Part shown: piece after piece, positions 54,018-62,596 of the stretch
Layout of the letters: each line of letters opens with the position of its first letter
Numbering within the stretch: position 1 is the first letter of the stretch
Assembly (NCBI GenBank): GCA_964393405.1
Contig: CAYMTR010000013.1
Location: 6,381-70,380, forward strand
Direction of reading: 5' to 3'
DNA from: CAYMTR01 sp964393405
GTDB taxonomy: Bacteria; Bacteroidota; Bacteroidia; Bacteroidales; Prolixibacteraceae
Length of the DNA: 64,000 nt
Notes under the pieces: model-generated
Seen by the model: only the letters and a program-made list of their open reading frames with translations
What the model was told of the DNA's origin: nothing
The model's database searches: none
Made by a program: the position numbers and the translations under genes

Positions 54018-56888
54018 TTAGCTCTGATATTTGGGGATTGAAAAGTAAAATGTACTTCCTTTATCGAGTTCACTTTTTGCCCAAATATTACCTCCATGCT
54101 TTTCGATGAATTCTTTGCACAAAATAAGCCCTAAGCCTGAGCTCCTTTCTCCCTCAGTACCGGGTAATCCTTTCTCTGAATCAATTTTGAAGAGTTTGGA
54201 AATCCTGCTTTCTGACATTCCTATTCCACTGTCAGCTATACAAATTGTATAATCACTCCCATTTTCTTCAACATCTATTTTTACTATTTCTCCCCTCCTG
54301 GAAAACTTGATGGCATTCGACAATATATTGCGAATTACAGAGCTTATCATCCTCTCATCAACTTCAATAATCAAATTCTGCGAAACATTTGTATCTATCT
54401 TTATTCCTTTTCTTAAAGCAAACTCTGAATGATGGACTACAGAGTCGTCAATAATTTGCTTTAGAGAACAAAGCTTGAATTCTGTTTTTAGAAGATCGCG
54501 CTGTATCTTTGACCACTCAAGCAGATTCTCTAACAAATCGTAGGTGTTTACAACTGTTCTGCGTATCGTTTTTGTGAAATCACGTATCTGCTCAACAGAC
54601 AACTCATCCTCCTCCATAACCTCTGTCAGCCCAAGTATTGAGGAGAAAGGACTTCTCAAGTCATGTGCGATAATTGAAAAAAACTTGTCTTTTGTTGCAT
54701 TCAGTTCTATTAACCTCTTTTCATTTTCAATTATTTCTGCTTCAAGCTTCTTGTTCTCATCAACATCCCTTACAACAGCTATAATTACTTCTTTCCCTTC
54801 AATAATGGTTTTTTTCAAACTTACTTCAGTAAAAAATTCAGTATTGTCATTTCTCCTACCTTTCCAATTAAACCTGAATTCACCTTTCACATTCGCAATA
54901 GCTATTCTTTCAAGTGCCTTCTCCTGTGTATAGTTTTTATCTAAAGAACTGAAATCGCTTATTTTTAAATTACGAAACTCTTCCACGGTGTACCCAAACA
55001 TATCATAAGCAGCATTGTTACAATCCAATACATCTCCTGTTTTTGAATCATGGATAAAAAATGCTTCACTTGTAGAATTAAATATAGTCCTGAATTTCAA
55101 TTCATTTTGAAGCAATTCATCTTCCACTTTCTTTCGCAATGTAATGTCATGTCCCTGTGCTATTGTCGCAATAATGGTCTTATTGTCTCTGGAATAAATT
55201 GTTGCTGAGTTCCAAAGTAAAGTATGAGTTTCACCGTTAACATGTTGAATGTCTATTTCCACATCTTCCCACCTGTTACCTATACTTGCAACTTTAATTA
55301 ATTCAAAAGAGCTTTCTTTTGAACCCACAGGTAAAAGAATATCAACCCTTTTTCCCCTGACCTCTTCGATTGTCAATCCTGTTGTCCTCTCAAATGCCTT
55401 ATTGAATTGGTTTATTTTATAATCCTGATCCCACACAATAATGGGCGTGCTGGCATATTTCAACAAATTCTCTAAATACTCCTTTGTTTCACGGAGAGAT
55501 TCTTCAACTTTCCTTTGTTGCGTAATATTTAAGACAAAACATGTAAACCCGACAACCTTCCCATCAGTTGAATATATTGGAGAATAAAAATCCTGCCAGT
55601 AAATGCGGTTTAACAACTCATCACCATATTCTTCAACATAAGTAAAACTTTCTCCTCCTAGAGCTCTGTCAAAGCTTTCCTTCGCCTTTACACTATCAGG
55701 ATGGTTACCAAGAATCTCAAGCATGTTCATTCCCGTTTTAATCTCTTTTCCCCAGATATTTTTAATAACATTCTTGTGCATATTATTAAATGCCAGATAA
55801 TTGTATTCTGAATCCAAAGCAAAAAGGATTACATCAGGAGAGCTTTCCATAATTGCTGTAAGCAATGTGTTATAGTTTTCTATATTTTCAAGGCTTTCTT
55901 TTCTTTCCTCAAGTTCCTTTTCAAGCTCTTCCCTTAAAAGTCGGTCCTTTTCAGCCAATGCGTTTTGCGTTTCAACTCTTTCAGTAATATCCAAAAAAGT
56001 TACAACAGCCCCAATTATCTTTCCATCCCTGCGCTGGGTATAAGACCAATATTCCGCAGGAAAACATGTGCCATCAGCCTTCCAAAATACTTCATCAATA
56101 ACATGTGTGTTTTCGTCTTCTTTAAATGCTTTAAATATCTTACAGTCATGCTGGTTAAAGTCTGAACCATCATTATGCTTATAATGTATCAGGTCGTGCA
56201 TGTTTTTGCCAAGCAAATCCTCTTGACTTGAAAATCCAAGCTGCTTAACACATTGTGAATTACAAAACGTACATTCACCCTTTAAATTAATACCATATAT
56301 TGACTCAGCTGTTGAATTCAATAAATGCCTGAAATTTTCTTCACTTTTAAGCAATTCTTCTTCTGCGTATATCCTTTCAGTTTCATCTATTGCAAATGCC
56401 CCAAGGAATAACTCACCGTTACTTTTCGTAAACGGAAACTTATGGGTTTCATAGAAATAAAGTTTACCATTAACCCCCATGACTTCTTCATGTATTACCT
56501 CGGGTCCATTTGTAAGTACTCTATTATCTTCCTTCACTATTTTTTTTGCAATTTCAGGTGGCAGAAGTTCTGTAGTATGTTTGCCTATGGCATTTTCATC
56601 CCATCCAATAAGATCTTTCATTGCCTTATTGGCAAAAATTAAATTGCTATTTTGTTCTTTTATAAAAACAGGAGAAGGAAGGTGAGACAGAAATAGTGAA
56701 AATTGATCCTGATTGCCGGGAAGGTTAGATTCATTATCCAATTCCTTATCATGCTCCCACTTAAAGGAATATCCAGTAAATATTGAACTAAGGCCTTCTG
56801 TAATTTTTGAAAATATTTCCTCTTTTTCTTTTAACCCCGACAGCTCATTAATTAAGCTATAGAGCTGAGATTCAATCCCTCTATCCAT
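54018..56888 (-). CDS. Soluble five-PAS sensor histidine kinase
   Basis: Hybrid-free sensor kinase of 956 residues with no membrane segment. Five PAS domains lie at about 62-172, 183-303, 340-456, 470-583 and 594-711, joined by short coiled linkers, then a HisKA helix with H742 in SIIAHDLRSPFSSIL and an ATP-binding domain with IRNILSNAIKFS, IADSGIGMSESRISKLF and SSGLGLILCKEFI. Cys203, Cys207 and Cys213 region in the second PAS is not recognised as a cofactor site. No response regulator is adjacent. It senses probably an internal or redox-type cue. Leads a single gene ending close to a convergent gene. Confidence 0.88.
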   Translation of the reverse strand: MDRGIESQLYSLINELSGLKEKEEIFSKITEGLSSIFTGYSFKWEHDKELDNESNLPGNQDQFSLFLSHLPSPVFIKEQNSNLIFANKAMKDLIGWDENAIGKHTTELLPPEIAKKIVKEDNRVLTNGPEVIHEEVMGVNGKLYFYETHKFPFTKSNGELFLGAFAIDETERIYAEEELLKSEENFRHLLNSTAESIYGINLKGECTFCNSQCVKQLGFSSQEDLLGKNMHDLIHYKHNDGSDFNQHDCKIFKAFKEDENTHVIDEVFWKADGTCFPAEYWSYTQRRDGKIIGAVVTFLDITERVETQNALAEKDRLLREELEKELEERKESLENIENYNTLLTAIMESSPDVILFALDSEYNYLAFNNMHKNVIKNIWGKEIKTGMNMLEILGNHPDSVKAKESFDRALGGESFTYVEEYGDELLNRIYWQDFYSPIYSTDGKVVGFTCFVLNITQQRKVEESLRETKEYLENLLKYASTPIIVWDQDYKINQFNKAFERTTGLTIEEVRGKRVDILLPVGSKESSFELIKVASIGNRWEDVEIDIQHVNGETHTLLWNSATIYSRDNKTIIATIAQGHDITLRKKVEDELLQNELKFRTIFNSTSEAFFIHDSKTGDVLDCNNAAYDMFGYTVEEFRNLKISDFSSLDKNYTQEKALERIAIANVKGEFRFNWKGRRNDNTEFFTEVSLKKTIIEGKEVIIAVVRDVDENKKLEAEIIENEKRLIELNATKDKFFSIIAHDLRSPFSSILGLTEVMEEDELSVEQIRDFTKTIRRTVVNTYDLLENLLEWSKIQRDLLKTEFKLCSLKQIIDDSVVHHSEFALRKGIKIDTNVSQNLIIEVDERMISSVIRNILSNAIKFSRRGEIVKIDVEENGSDYTICIADSGIGMSESRISKLFKIDSEKGLPGTEGERSSGLGLILCKEFIEKHGGNIWAKSELDKGSTFYFSIPKYQS

Positions 56889-57000
56889 TATCTTGCCAAT
56901 TTGTAAATAAACTAATAAGTTACCCTAAATATAACTTATAGTCAAGTAATAGATAAAGATTTATTAGAAGATGTTTAATGTAGAGGTAATAGATAAGAAT

Positions 57001-57037
57001 AAAAAAAGGTTGCCGGAATGAAATCCCGACAACCCTT
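57001..57037 (-). terminator. trpB intrinsic terminator
   Basis: On the minus strand, stem ggttgtcggga with tccggcaacc (one G-U pair), then seven T. It sits 15 bases after the trpB stop at 57052. Confidence 0.9.
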
Positions 57038-57051
57038 TTATCTAAAATATA

Positions 57052-58251
57052 TTATTCAGGCAATCCGTAATTTTCAACTACAAAGTCGATATCCTTATCG
57101 CCCCTTCCACTTAAGTTTATAAGAATAGATTCCCTCTGCGCATTTTTTGCATGCTTAATTGCAAAAGCTACAGCATGGGCACTTTCCAAAGCTGGAATTA
57201 TACCTTCAAGACGGCTCAACTGGTAGAAAGCATCTATTGCCTCTTTATCATTGGCATCAGTGTAATTAACACGTTTTTTGTCATTTAACATACAATGCTC
57301 TGGACCTACTCCCGGATAATCCAAACCGCTTGCTACTGAATATACAGGAGATGGCTCACCATTCTCATCCTGAAGTAACTTACATTTGAATCCGTGAATA
57401 ATTCCCGTTGTTCCAAACTTCATTGTACAAGCATGATCTCCAAGCTTATATGAACGCCCTGCCGGTTCTACTCCCCAAAGCTTAACTTCTTCATCTTCAA
57501 GGAAAGCTGAAAAAATTCCTGCAGCATTACTTCCTCCGCCAACACAAGCAGCAACATTATCAGGCAGTTCACCTGTCATGTCAAAGAATTGCTCACGAGC
57601 TTCAATACCAACAACCCTTTGAAAATCTCTAACCATCATTGGGAAAGGATGAGGACCTACAACTGACCCGATGCAATAAATCGATGTTATCGGATCAACA
57701 AGATATGCCTGAAAAGCTGAATCAACAGCTTCTTTCAATGTTTTCAATCCATGCGACACAGGTACAACTTTTGCACCTAATATCTGCATTCTCACAACAT
57801 TGGGATGCTCTTTCTTAATATCGACTTCTCCCATATGTATTTCACACTCAAGCCCAAAATAAGCTGCAGCAGTTGCAAGTGCAACTCCATGTTGTCCGGC
57901 TCCTGTCTCGGCTATAAGCTTTTTCTTTCCCATATATTTTGCCAACAAAGCTTCGCCCATACAGTGGTTCAGCTTGTGAGCACCTGAATGGTTGAGGTCT
58001 TCCCTCTTTAGGTAGATCCTGCTTCCTACCTTTTCTGACAACCTTTTGCAGTAATAAGTAGGGGTTGGTCTTCCCTGAAAGTGAGTGCGTATGCTTCTTA
58101 GTTCAGAAATAAATTCGTGCGATTTGCTTATAGTAAAATATGCATCCGTGATTTTGTCCATCTCAACCTGAAGCTGTGGAGGTATGAAACTCCCACCGTA
58201 CTCATTGAAGAAACCTTCTTTCGTTGGTACAGTCTTAAAGTAATTGTTCAT
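57052..58251 (-). CDS. trpB: Tryptophan synthase beta chain
   Basis: PLP enzyme of 399 residues that joins indole and serine to tryptophan. PLP Lys93 lies in HSGAHKLNHCMGEALLAKYM, the catalytic Glu115 in LIAETGAGQHGVA, and the phosphate loop in CVGGGSNAAGIFSA. It has normal TrpB1-type length. The motif KLNHCMG differs from the KINN form of many operonic enzymes. No trpA or other trp gene is in the window, so it may work alone or with a TrpA encoded elsewhere. It follows the ABC transporter genes by 104 bases without a terminator seen between. Confidence 0.95.
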   Translation of the reverse strand: MNNYFKTVPTKEGFFNEYGGSFIPPQLQVEMDKITDAYFTISKSHEFISELRSIRTHFQGRPTPTYYCKRLSEKVGSRIYLKREDLNHSGAHKLNHCMGEALLAKYMGKKKLIAETGAGQHGVALATAAAYFGLECEIHMGEVDIKKEHPNVVRMQILGAKVVPVSHGLKTLKEAVDSAFQAYLVDPITSIYCIGSVVGPHPFPMMVRDFQRVVGIEAREQFFDMTGELPDNVAACVGGGSNAAGIFSAFLEDEEVKLWGVEPAGRSYKLGDHACTMKFGTTGIIHGFKCKLLQDENGEPSPVYSVASGLDYPGVGPEHCMLNDKKRVNYTDANDKEAIDAFYQLSRLEGIIPALESAHAVAFAIKHAKNAQRESILINLSGRGDKDIDFVVENYGLPE

Positions 58252-58355
58252 AATTATATTGATCTTAATAGTTTAGTATCCTTTTATTGAAAGGCTAAAA
58301 TTATCTTTTAATGTTAGAAACGAAAAAGATTTATAAAAATTTTTAATGGAAAAAT

Positions 58356-59438
58356 TTATTTATCCTTAATTCTCAATTTTAAAATATTGATCCCGTTTGC
58401 GTATTCATAATCAATACTGTCACATCTTGATCTGATTATCATCAGTCCAATTTCATCTTCCAAAGCACCCTCTTCCAACGGATTAAAACGACCGGTTTTA
58501 TTCTCGCATGCCATTTCCAGACTACCGTCTTTTTCTGAATAAGACAAACTAATATCTACATCTGTCAACTCTTTTTGCATTGTAAGAACCTCTTCTGATA
58601 GCAACTGGGCAAACTCGCTGATTTTCTTCGATAACATGTGTTTTTCGCAAAAGCTGTCTATCTCAGCTTGCAATGCATACAAATCGTAATTTTTGCTTGT
58701 AACATGAAACCTCATACTCCTGATCCTGTGTATGAAAGCTCTGGTCTTTTCTTTAACCGGGTTTTCGAATATCTGCTGTGGAGAACCTTCCTCATAAATG
58801 ATTCCTTCATCCATATAAAAAACCCTGATCGAAATGTTTTTTGCAAACTCCATTTCATGTGTTACGATAACCATCGTTATTCCTTCCTTGGCAAGTTTTC
58901 TGATTACAGCTAAAACCTCACTTACCATAGTTGGATCAAGAGCTGAAGTAGGTTCATCAAATAGCAGTATTTCCGGTTCCATAGCCATGCACCTTGCTAT
59001 TGCAATCCTTTGCTTCTGCCCTCCTGAAAGTTCATCCGGGAAACTGTACACTTTTTCTGCAAGACCCACAACCTTTAGTAATTCAACAGCCTTCTTATTT
59101 GCTTCAGCTTCAGTTTTACCAAGCAGTTTTTTAGGACCAATAGTCAGGTTTTCCAGTATCGAAAGATGTGAGTATAGATTGAATGATTGAAATACCATCC
59201 CCATCTTCTGTCTTATCTTAGGCACGTTTGTCTTTTTATCGAGCAGTGGTACTTCGTCAATGAATATTTCTCCTCCCGAAGGATCTTCAAGAAGGTTCAA
59301 ACACCTAAGGAAAGTGCTCTTCCCGGTGCCGGAAGGACCGATGATAGAAATGATCTCCCCTTTTTTAATTTCAACGTTTATATCCTTTAAAACAACAAGA
59401 TTGCCATAATGCTTTGAAAGGTGCTCTACTCTGATCAT
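58356..59438 (-). CDS. Amino-acid ABC ATPase with extra C-terminal domain
   Basis: A 360-residue ATPase. Residues 1-240 are a GlnQ-type amino-acid importer ATPase with Walker A GPSGTGKS (34-41), Q-loop VFQSFNLYSHLS, signature LSGGQ (137-141), Walker B ILLFDEPTSALDP and H-loop VTHEMEFA. Normal GlnQ ends near 240, but this protein adds about 115 residues with a helix-strand pattern, SEFAQLLSEEVL, ENKTGRFNPLE and EIGLMIIRSRCDSIDYEYANG, resembling an RsbW-type HATPase fold. The N-box Asn and the G1-box Asp are not visible, so ATP binding there is doubtful. It overlaps the fused permease gene by four bases. The extra domain could be a regulatory or protein-binding part. Confidence 0.9.
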   Translation of the reverse strand: MIRVEHLSKHYGNLVVLKDINVEIKKGEIISIIGPSGTGKSTFLRCLNLLEDPSGGEIFIDEVPLLDKKTNVPKIRQKMGMVFQSFNLYSHLSILENLTIGPKKLLGKTEAEANKKAVELLKVVGLAEKVYSFPDELSGGQKQRIAIARCMAMEPEILLFDEPTSALDPTMVSEVLAVIRKLAKEGITMVIVTHEMEFAKNISIRVFYMDEGIIYEEGSPQQIFENPVKEKTRAFIHRIRSMRFHVTSKNYDLYALQAEIDSFCEKHMLSKKISEFAQLLSEEVLTMQKELTDVDISLSYSEKDGSLEMACENKTGRFNPLEEGALEDEIGLMIIRSRCDSIDYEYANGINILKLRIKDK

Positions 59439-62419
59439 AAGTTAACCTCCTCTATTCTTTTTAAGCGTTTTCTTTTTGGGTCGACTGAGATTTCAATCCT
59501 GTCGAGTATCATTGTTAAAAGCCATGCTATCAGGATGTAAAGCACGGCAGCCATAATCAGCGGGAAGAAAGCATCGAAAGTTCTGCTTCGTATAATATCG
59601 CTGGCTTTGGTTAAATCCTGAACGGCAATATATCCAACTATGGAAGTTGCCTTAAGTAAAGAGATAAATTCACCTTTGTATACCGGAAGAACATGCCTCA
59701 ACGCTTGTGGCATTATTATATTGACAAAAGTCTGCACTTTAGTGAAACCCGAAGCTATACCTGCTTCCTGCTGTCCTCTGTCAACCCCTTCAATAGATGT
59801 CCTGAACATTTCAGAAACGTAAGCCCCAAAATTCACTCCAAAGGCGATAATAGCAACAATTATAGGATTGATGTTCACTGAAGCAAAAATCACGTAGAAA
59901 ATAATCATGAGCAGCACTAACACTGGTGTCCCCCTCACAAGATTTATCAACAAACTGGCTGTATATGAAAGTATTTTATTTTTCGCCATCCTCATCCAGC
60001 AAATCAAACCACCTATCACCGTTCCAAATAATGCTGCCAGAATAGAAATGATTATTGTTACCTTCAAACCATCAAGTATCAGCAGATACCTCTTTTCCAG
60101 AATTATATTGTTGTGAAAACTTTCAGAAACAGATTTTAAGAAAGATTTATTGACAGGCTTTTCAGTTTTAGCGATGAAACCAGCCAAGTCTCTCTTGTTA
60201 ATCATAACAGCAGAATTAAGATTAGAATATGTATCAGAAAAATCAATCTGCTTTTGCCTTTCTTCACTGATTGCAATTCCGTCGGTTATCATATCTACTT
60301 TCCTTGCTACTAGGGCATTTATCAATCCCGCAAAATTAATTTCGATTATCTCAAGATTATAATTTTCCCATTCAGCAAACTTTTGAATCATCTCGATATC
60401 AAAGCCCACATATTCACCGTTCATATAAGCAACATAAGGAAGATCAGCAATTGAAACAGCCACAGTAAGTTTATTGCCTGAATCTGGATTTTTAAATGCC
60501 GGCATTACTGCTTCTTCAGCATCTTCAATAAACCAGCGCTTGAACATTTCATCGTAAGTTCCATTACTTCTTATTTGTGAAAGAAACTCGTTGAATTGTT
60601 TCCTCAGTTCACCCGATTCTTTCCTGAATCCCACCCCCAGAGGCATTGGATACAGTTCCCTGTTGAGTATTGCAAGATCATCATTATGCTTAAGCAACAA
60701 GTCGGCAGTAGTCGTTGCTATCATTATCGCATCAATCTTTCCGGTCTTTAATGACAACATCATATCGGCCGAATTATCATAAAGAAATATCTTTGAATTG
60801 GGGAAATTTGTTGAAACATACTTATCGTGCACCGTTCCTGAAAAAACACCTACTCTCTTCCCGTCAATATCTTCAACCTTAGACATTTTCCCTTCAGTTT
60901 GTTCAGCAAGAAATTGTTTCTTTACAATAGCGCTAGTACCTGAATTATAATATGGATCCGAAAAATCAATTTGCTTTTTTCTTTCTTCGGTAATCATTAT
61001 GCAACAAAGGATTATATCAATCTTCTTTGTCACCACAGAAGCAATCATGCTTGGAAATTGTATATCGAGGGGCACATATTTTTTACCACAGTAGGCTGCA
61101 AAACGTTGGGCTAGTTCAATATCGAAACCGATTATCTCACCGTTTGACAAACCAGTGAAAGGCATTCCCGAATCGCTCAAAACCCCAACCTTAAGTTCTC
61201 CGTTTTTTTCAGAACTTTTAATTTCAGGCATATCCCAAATACCCTTATCAACCCACCTTTCAACCATATCGTCATAAATGCCATTTCCCTTAATCTCCTT
61301 TAGAAAAGCATTGAACTGTTCGCGCAGCTGATCATTATCCATATTAAAACCTGCAGCAATCTCTGAAGAAATGATATCATTCTGAAGAATAGCAAGTTCA
61401 TCATTCGTTTTTACAACCTCCCCGAATGAAATACCATCTCCAAAAATAGCATCTACCTTATCGCTGCTAACTGCAATAATCTGGTCCGAAATACTTTGAT
61501 ACTGAAAGATTTCAGCATCAGGGAATGCTTCGTGAACATACATATCTTGCACAGAACCCAAAAGAACACCTATCCTTTTAGTTTTCAGATCTTCAACTGA
61601 AGTCAGTTTTATATCTTGATCATTTTTGTCTTTTTTGATCTCCTTTTTTACAAGAGCTGAAAGTCCGCCGGGAAAATAACATTCAGAAAAAAGAACCTGT
61701 TTAGCCCTTTCTTCAGTAATTGAAAGTCCGGCTCCAATCATGTCGACCTTACCTGCAATAAGGGCAGGCAGCATAGCCCCAAACTCAAAATCAATAACTT
61801 CAAGCCTCTTGCCAAGTTTCTGAGCTATATAAGAAGCAAATTCAATATCGAAGCCGACAATTTTTCTATCTGCGTTAACAAAAGACATTGGTTCTACTCC
61901 TGTGGAAGTGGCAAGACGAAGAATACCACCTGTGCTGTCAAATTTCACATCAGGCATAGGCGCGGGGTTACCTATTTTTGGAAACCACCGTTTCATCATA
62001 TCATCATAAACACCGTTTGCTTTAATTTCAGCCAGAACATTATCGATTGTATTTTTAAGTTCTGCATTATCAATCTGTACGGCGTAACCATATTGATCAG
62101 TAGCAATTACTTCCTCTATAACAGTAAGGTCCTGATTTTTTGCTGCAATATTCAACAATACAGGCTTATCGTAAACTGCAGCATCTGCCTTTCCTTTCTG
62201 CACCGCCAGAGCGCAGTCGATAGGAGTATTGTAATATTCGAACTTTGCATCCGGAAACCGTTTCAGGACAAATAAATCAGCCGCAGTGCCGGTAGGAACG
62301 GCAAAAACCTTTTCCCCCTCGAGCATTTCAAGTCCCGAAATATACTTATCCGATTGTTTGGAACACCCGAGCATTATTACTACTGCTCCAAAAATTAACA
62401 ATTGAAGGAAGTGTCTCAT
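59435..62419 (-). CDS. Fused multi-lobe substrate-binding protein and amino-acid permease
   Basis: A 994-residue fusion. A lipoprotein-type signal ends in IMLGC with Cys19, so the N-terminus should be a lipid-anchored, periplasmic segment. Then lie SBP_bac_3 lobes in the order C1 (28-147), N2 (165-260), C2 (275-392), N3 (408-502), C3 (514-630) and N4 (650-745), and the permease at about 775-975 with coupling loop EAGIASGFTKVQTFVNIIMP. The chain starts with a C-lobe and ends with an N-lobe, so three full binding proteins exist only if the first C-lobe pairs with the last N-lobe, or as two full proteins and two halves. Ligand Arg is kept in all N-lobes (R238, R480, R721). Coupled by ATGA overlap to the ATPase. 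Confidence 0.88.
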   Translation of the reverse strand: MRHFLQLLIFGAVVIMLGCSKQSDKYISGLEMLEGEKVFAVPTGTAADLFVLKRFPDAKFEYYNTPIDCALAVQKGKADAAVYDKPVLLNIAAKNQDLTVIEEVIATDQYGYAVQIDNAELKNTIDNVLAEIKANGVYDDMMKRWFPKIGNPAPMPDVKFDSTGGILRLATSTGVEPMSFVNADRKIVGFDIEFASYIAQKLGKRLEVIDFEFGAMLPALIAGKVDMIGAGLSITEERAKQVLFSECYFPGGLSALVKKEIKKDKNDQDIKLTSVEDLKTKRIGVLLGSVQDMYVHEAFPDAEIFQYQSISDQIIAVSSDKVDAIFGDGISFGEVVKTNDELAILQNDIISSEIAAGFNMDNDQLREQFNAFLKEIKGNGIYDDMVERWVDKGIWDMPEIKSSEKNGELKVGVLSDSGMPFTGLSNGEIIGFDIELAQRFAAYCGKKYVPLDIQFPSMIASVVTKKIDIILCCIMITEERKKQIDFSDPYYNSGTSAIVKKQFLAEQTEGKMSKVEDIDGKRVGVFSGTVHDKYVSTNFPNSKIFLYDNSADMMLSLKTGKIDAIMIATTTADLLLKHNDDLAILNRELYPMPLGVGFRKESGELRKQFNEFLSQIRSNGTYDEMFKRWFIEDAEEAVMPAFKNPDSGNKLTVAVSIADLPYVAYMNGEYVGFDIEMIQKFAEWENYNLEIIEINFAGLINALVARKVDMITDGIAISEERQKQIDFSDTYSNLNSAVMINKRDLAGFIAKTEKPVNKSFLKSVSESFHNNIILEKRYLLILDGLKVTIIISILAALFGTVIGGLICWMRMAKNKILSYTASLLINLVRGTPVLVLLMIIFYVIFASVNINPIIVAIIAFGVNFGAYVSEMFRTSIEGVDRGQQEAGIASGFTKVQTFVNIIMPQALRHVLPVYKGEFISLLKATSIVGYIAVQDLTKASDIIRSRTFDAFFPLIMAAVLYILIAWLLTMILDRIEISVDPKRKRLKRIEEVNL
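60185..62338 (-). repeat. Three tandem [C-lobe + linker + N-lobe] protein repeats
   Basis: Within the fused transporter gene, three diverged units of about 230 residues are seen at 61640-62338, 60914-61606 and 60185-60889. Each ends its C-lobe with N-G-x-Y-D-[DE]-M-x-x-R-W, has an M-P-containing linker, and its N-lobe has G-F-D-I-E and I-[TS]-E-E-R-x-K-Q. They are protein-level repeats, so recent DNA duplication is not implied. Confidence 0.85.
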
Positions 62420-62596
62420 ATTTTGATTGTCTCGTTAGGTTTTAAATCTAAGGTTGAAAAAGTCTTCTTTAAAAACTGTTACAAAAAAAGCTCATCCAAA
62501 TTTAACATATCTTTCGAAAAGCCATATATAAGAAATCAAGATTTTATGATGGGAAGGGAAGATTTGGGGGGGAAGGTCAGTAATCAAATGTGTTAG

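Noticed and set aside
58252..58355. Possible AT-only hairpin before trpB (aaattttt/aaaaattt type)
   Set aside because: Stem is all A/T and gives no clear terminator or attenuator; no Trp-rich leader peptide was seen.
62402..62596. Plus-strand frame of 64 codons in the gap before hsdM
   Set aside because: Overlaps the transporter start, has no domain, and its frame is not typical; treated as noncoding.
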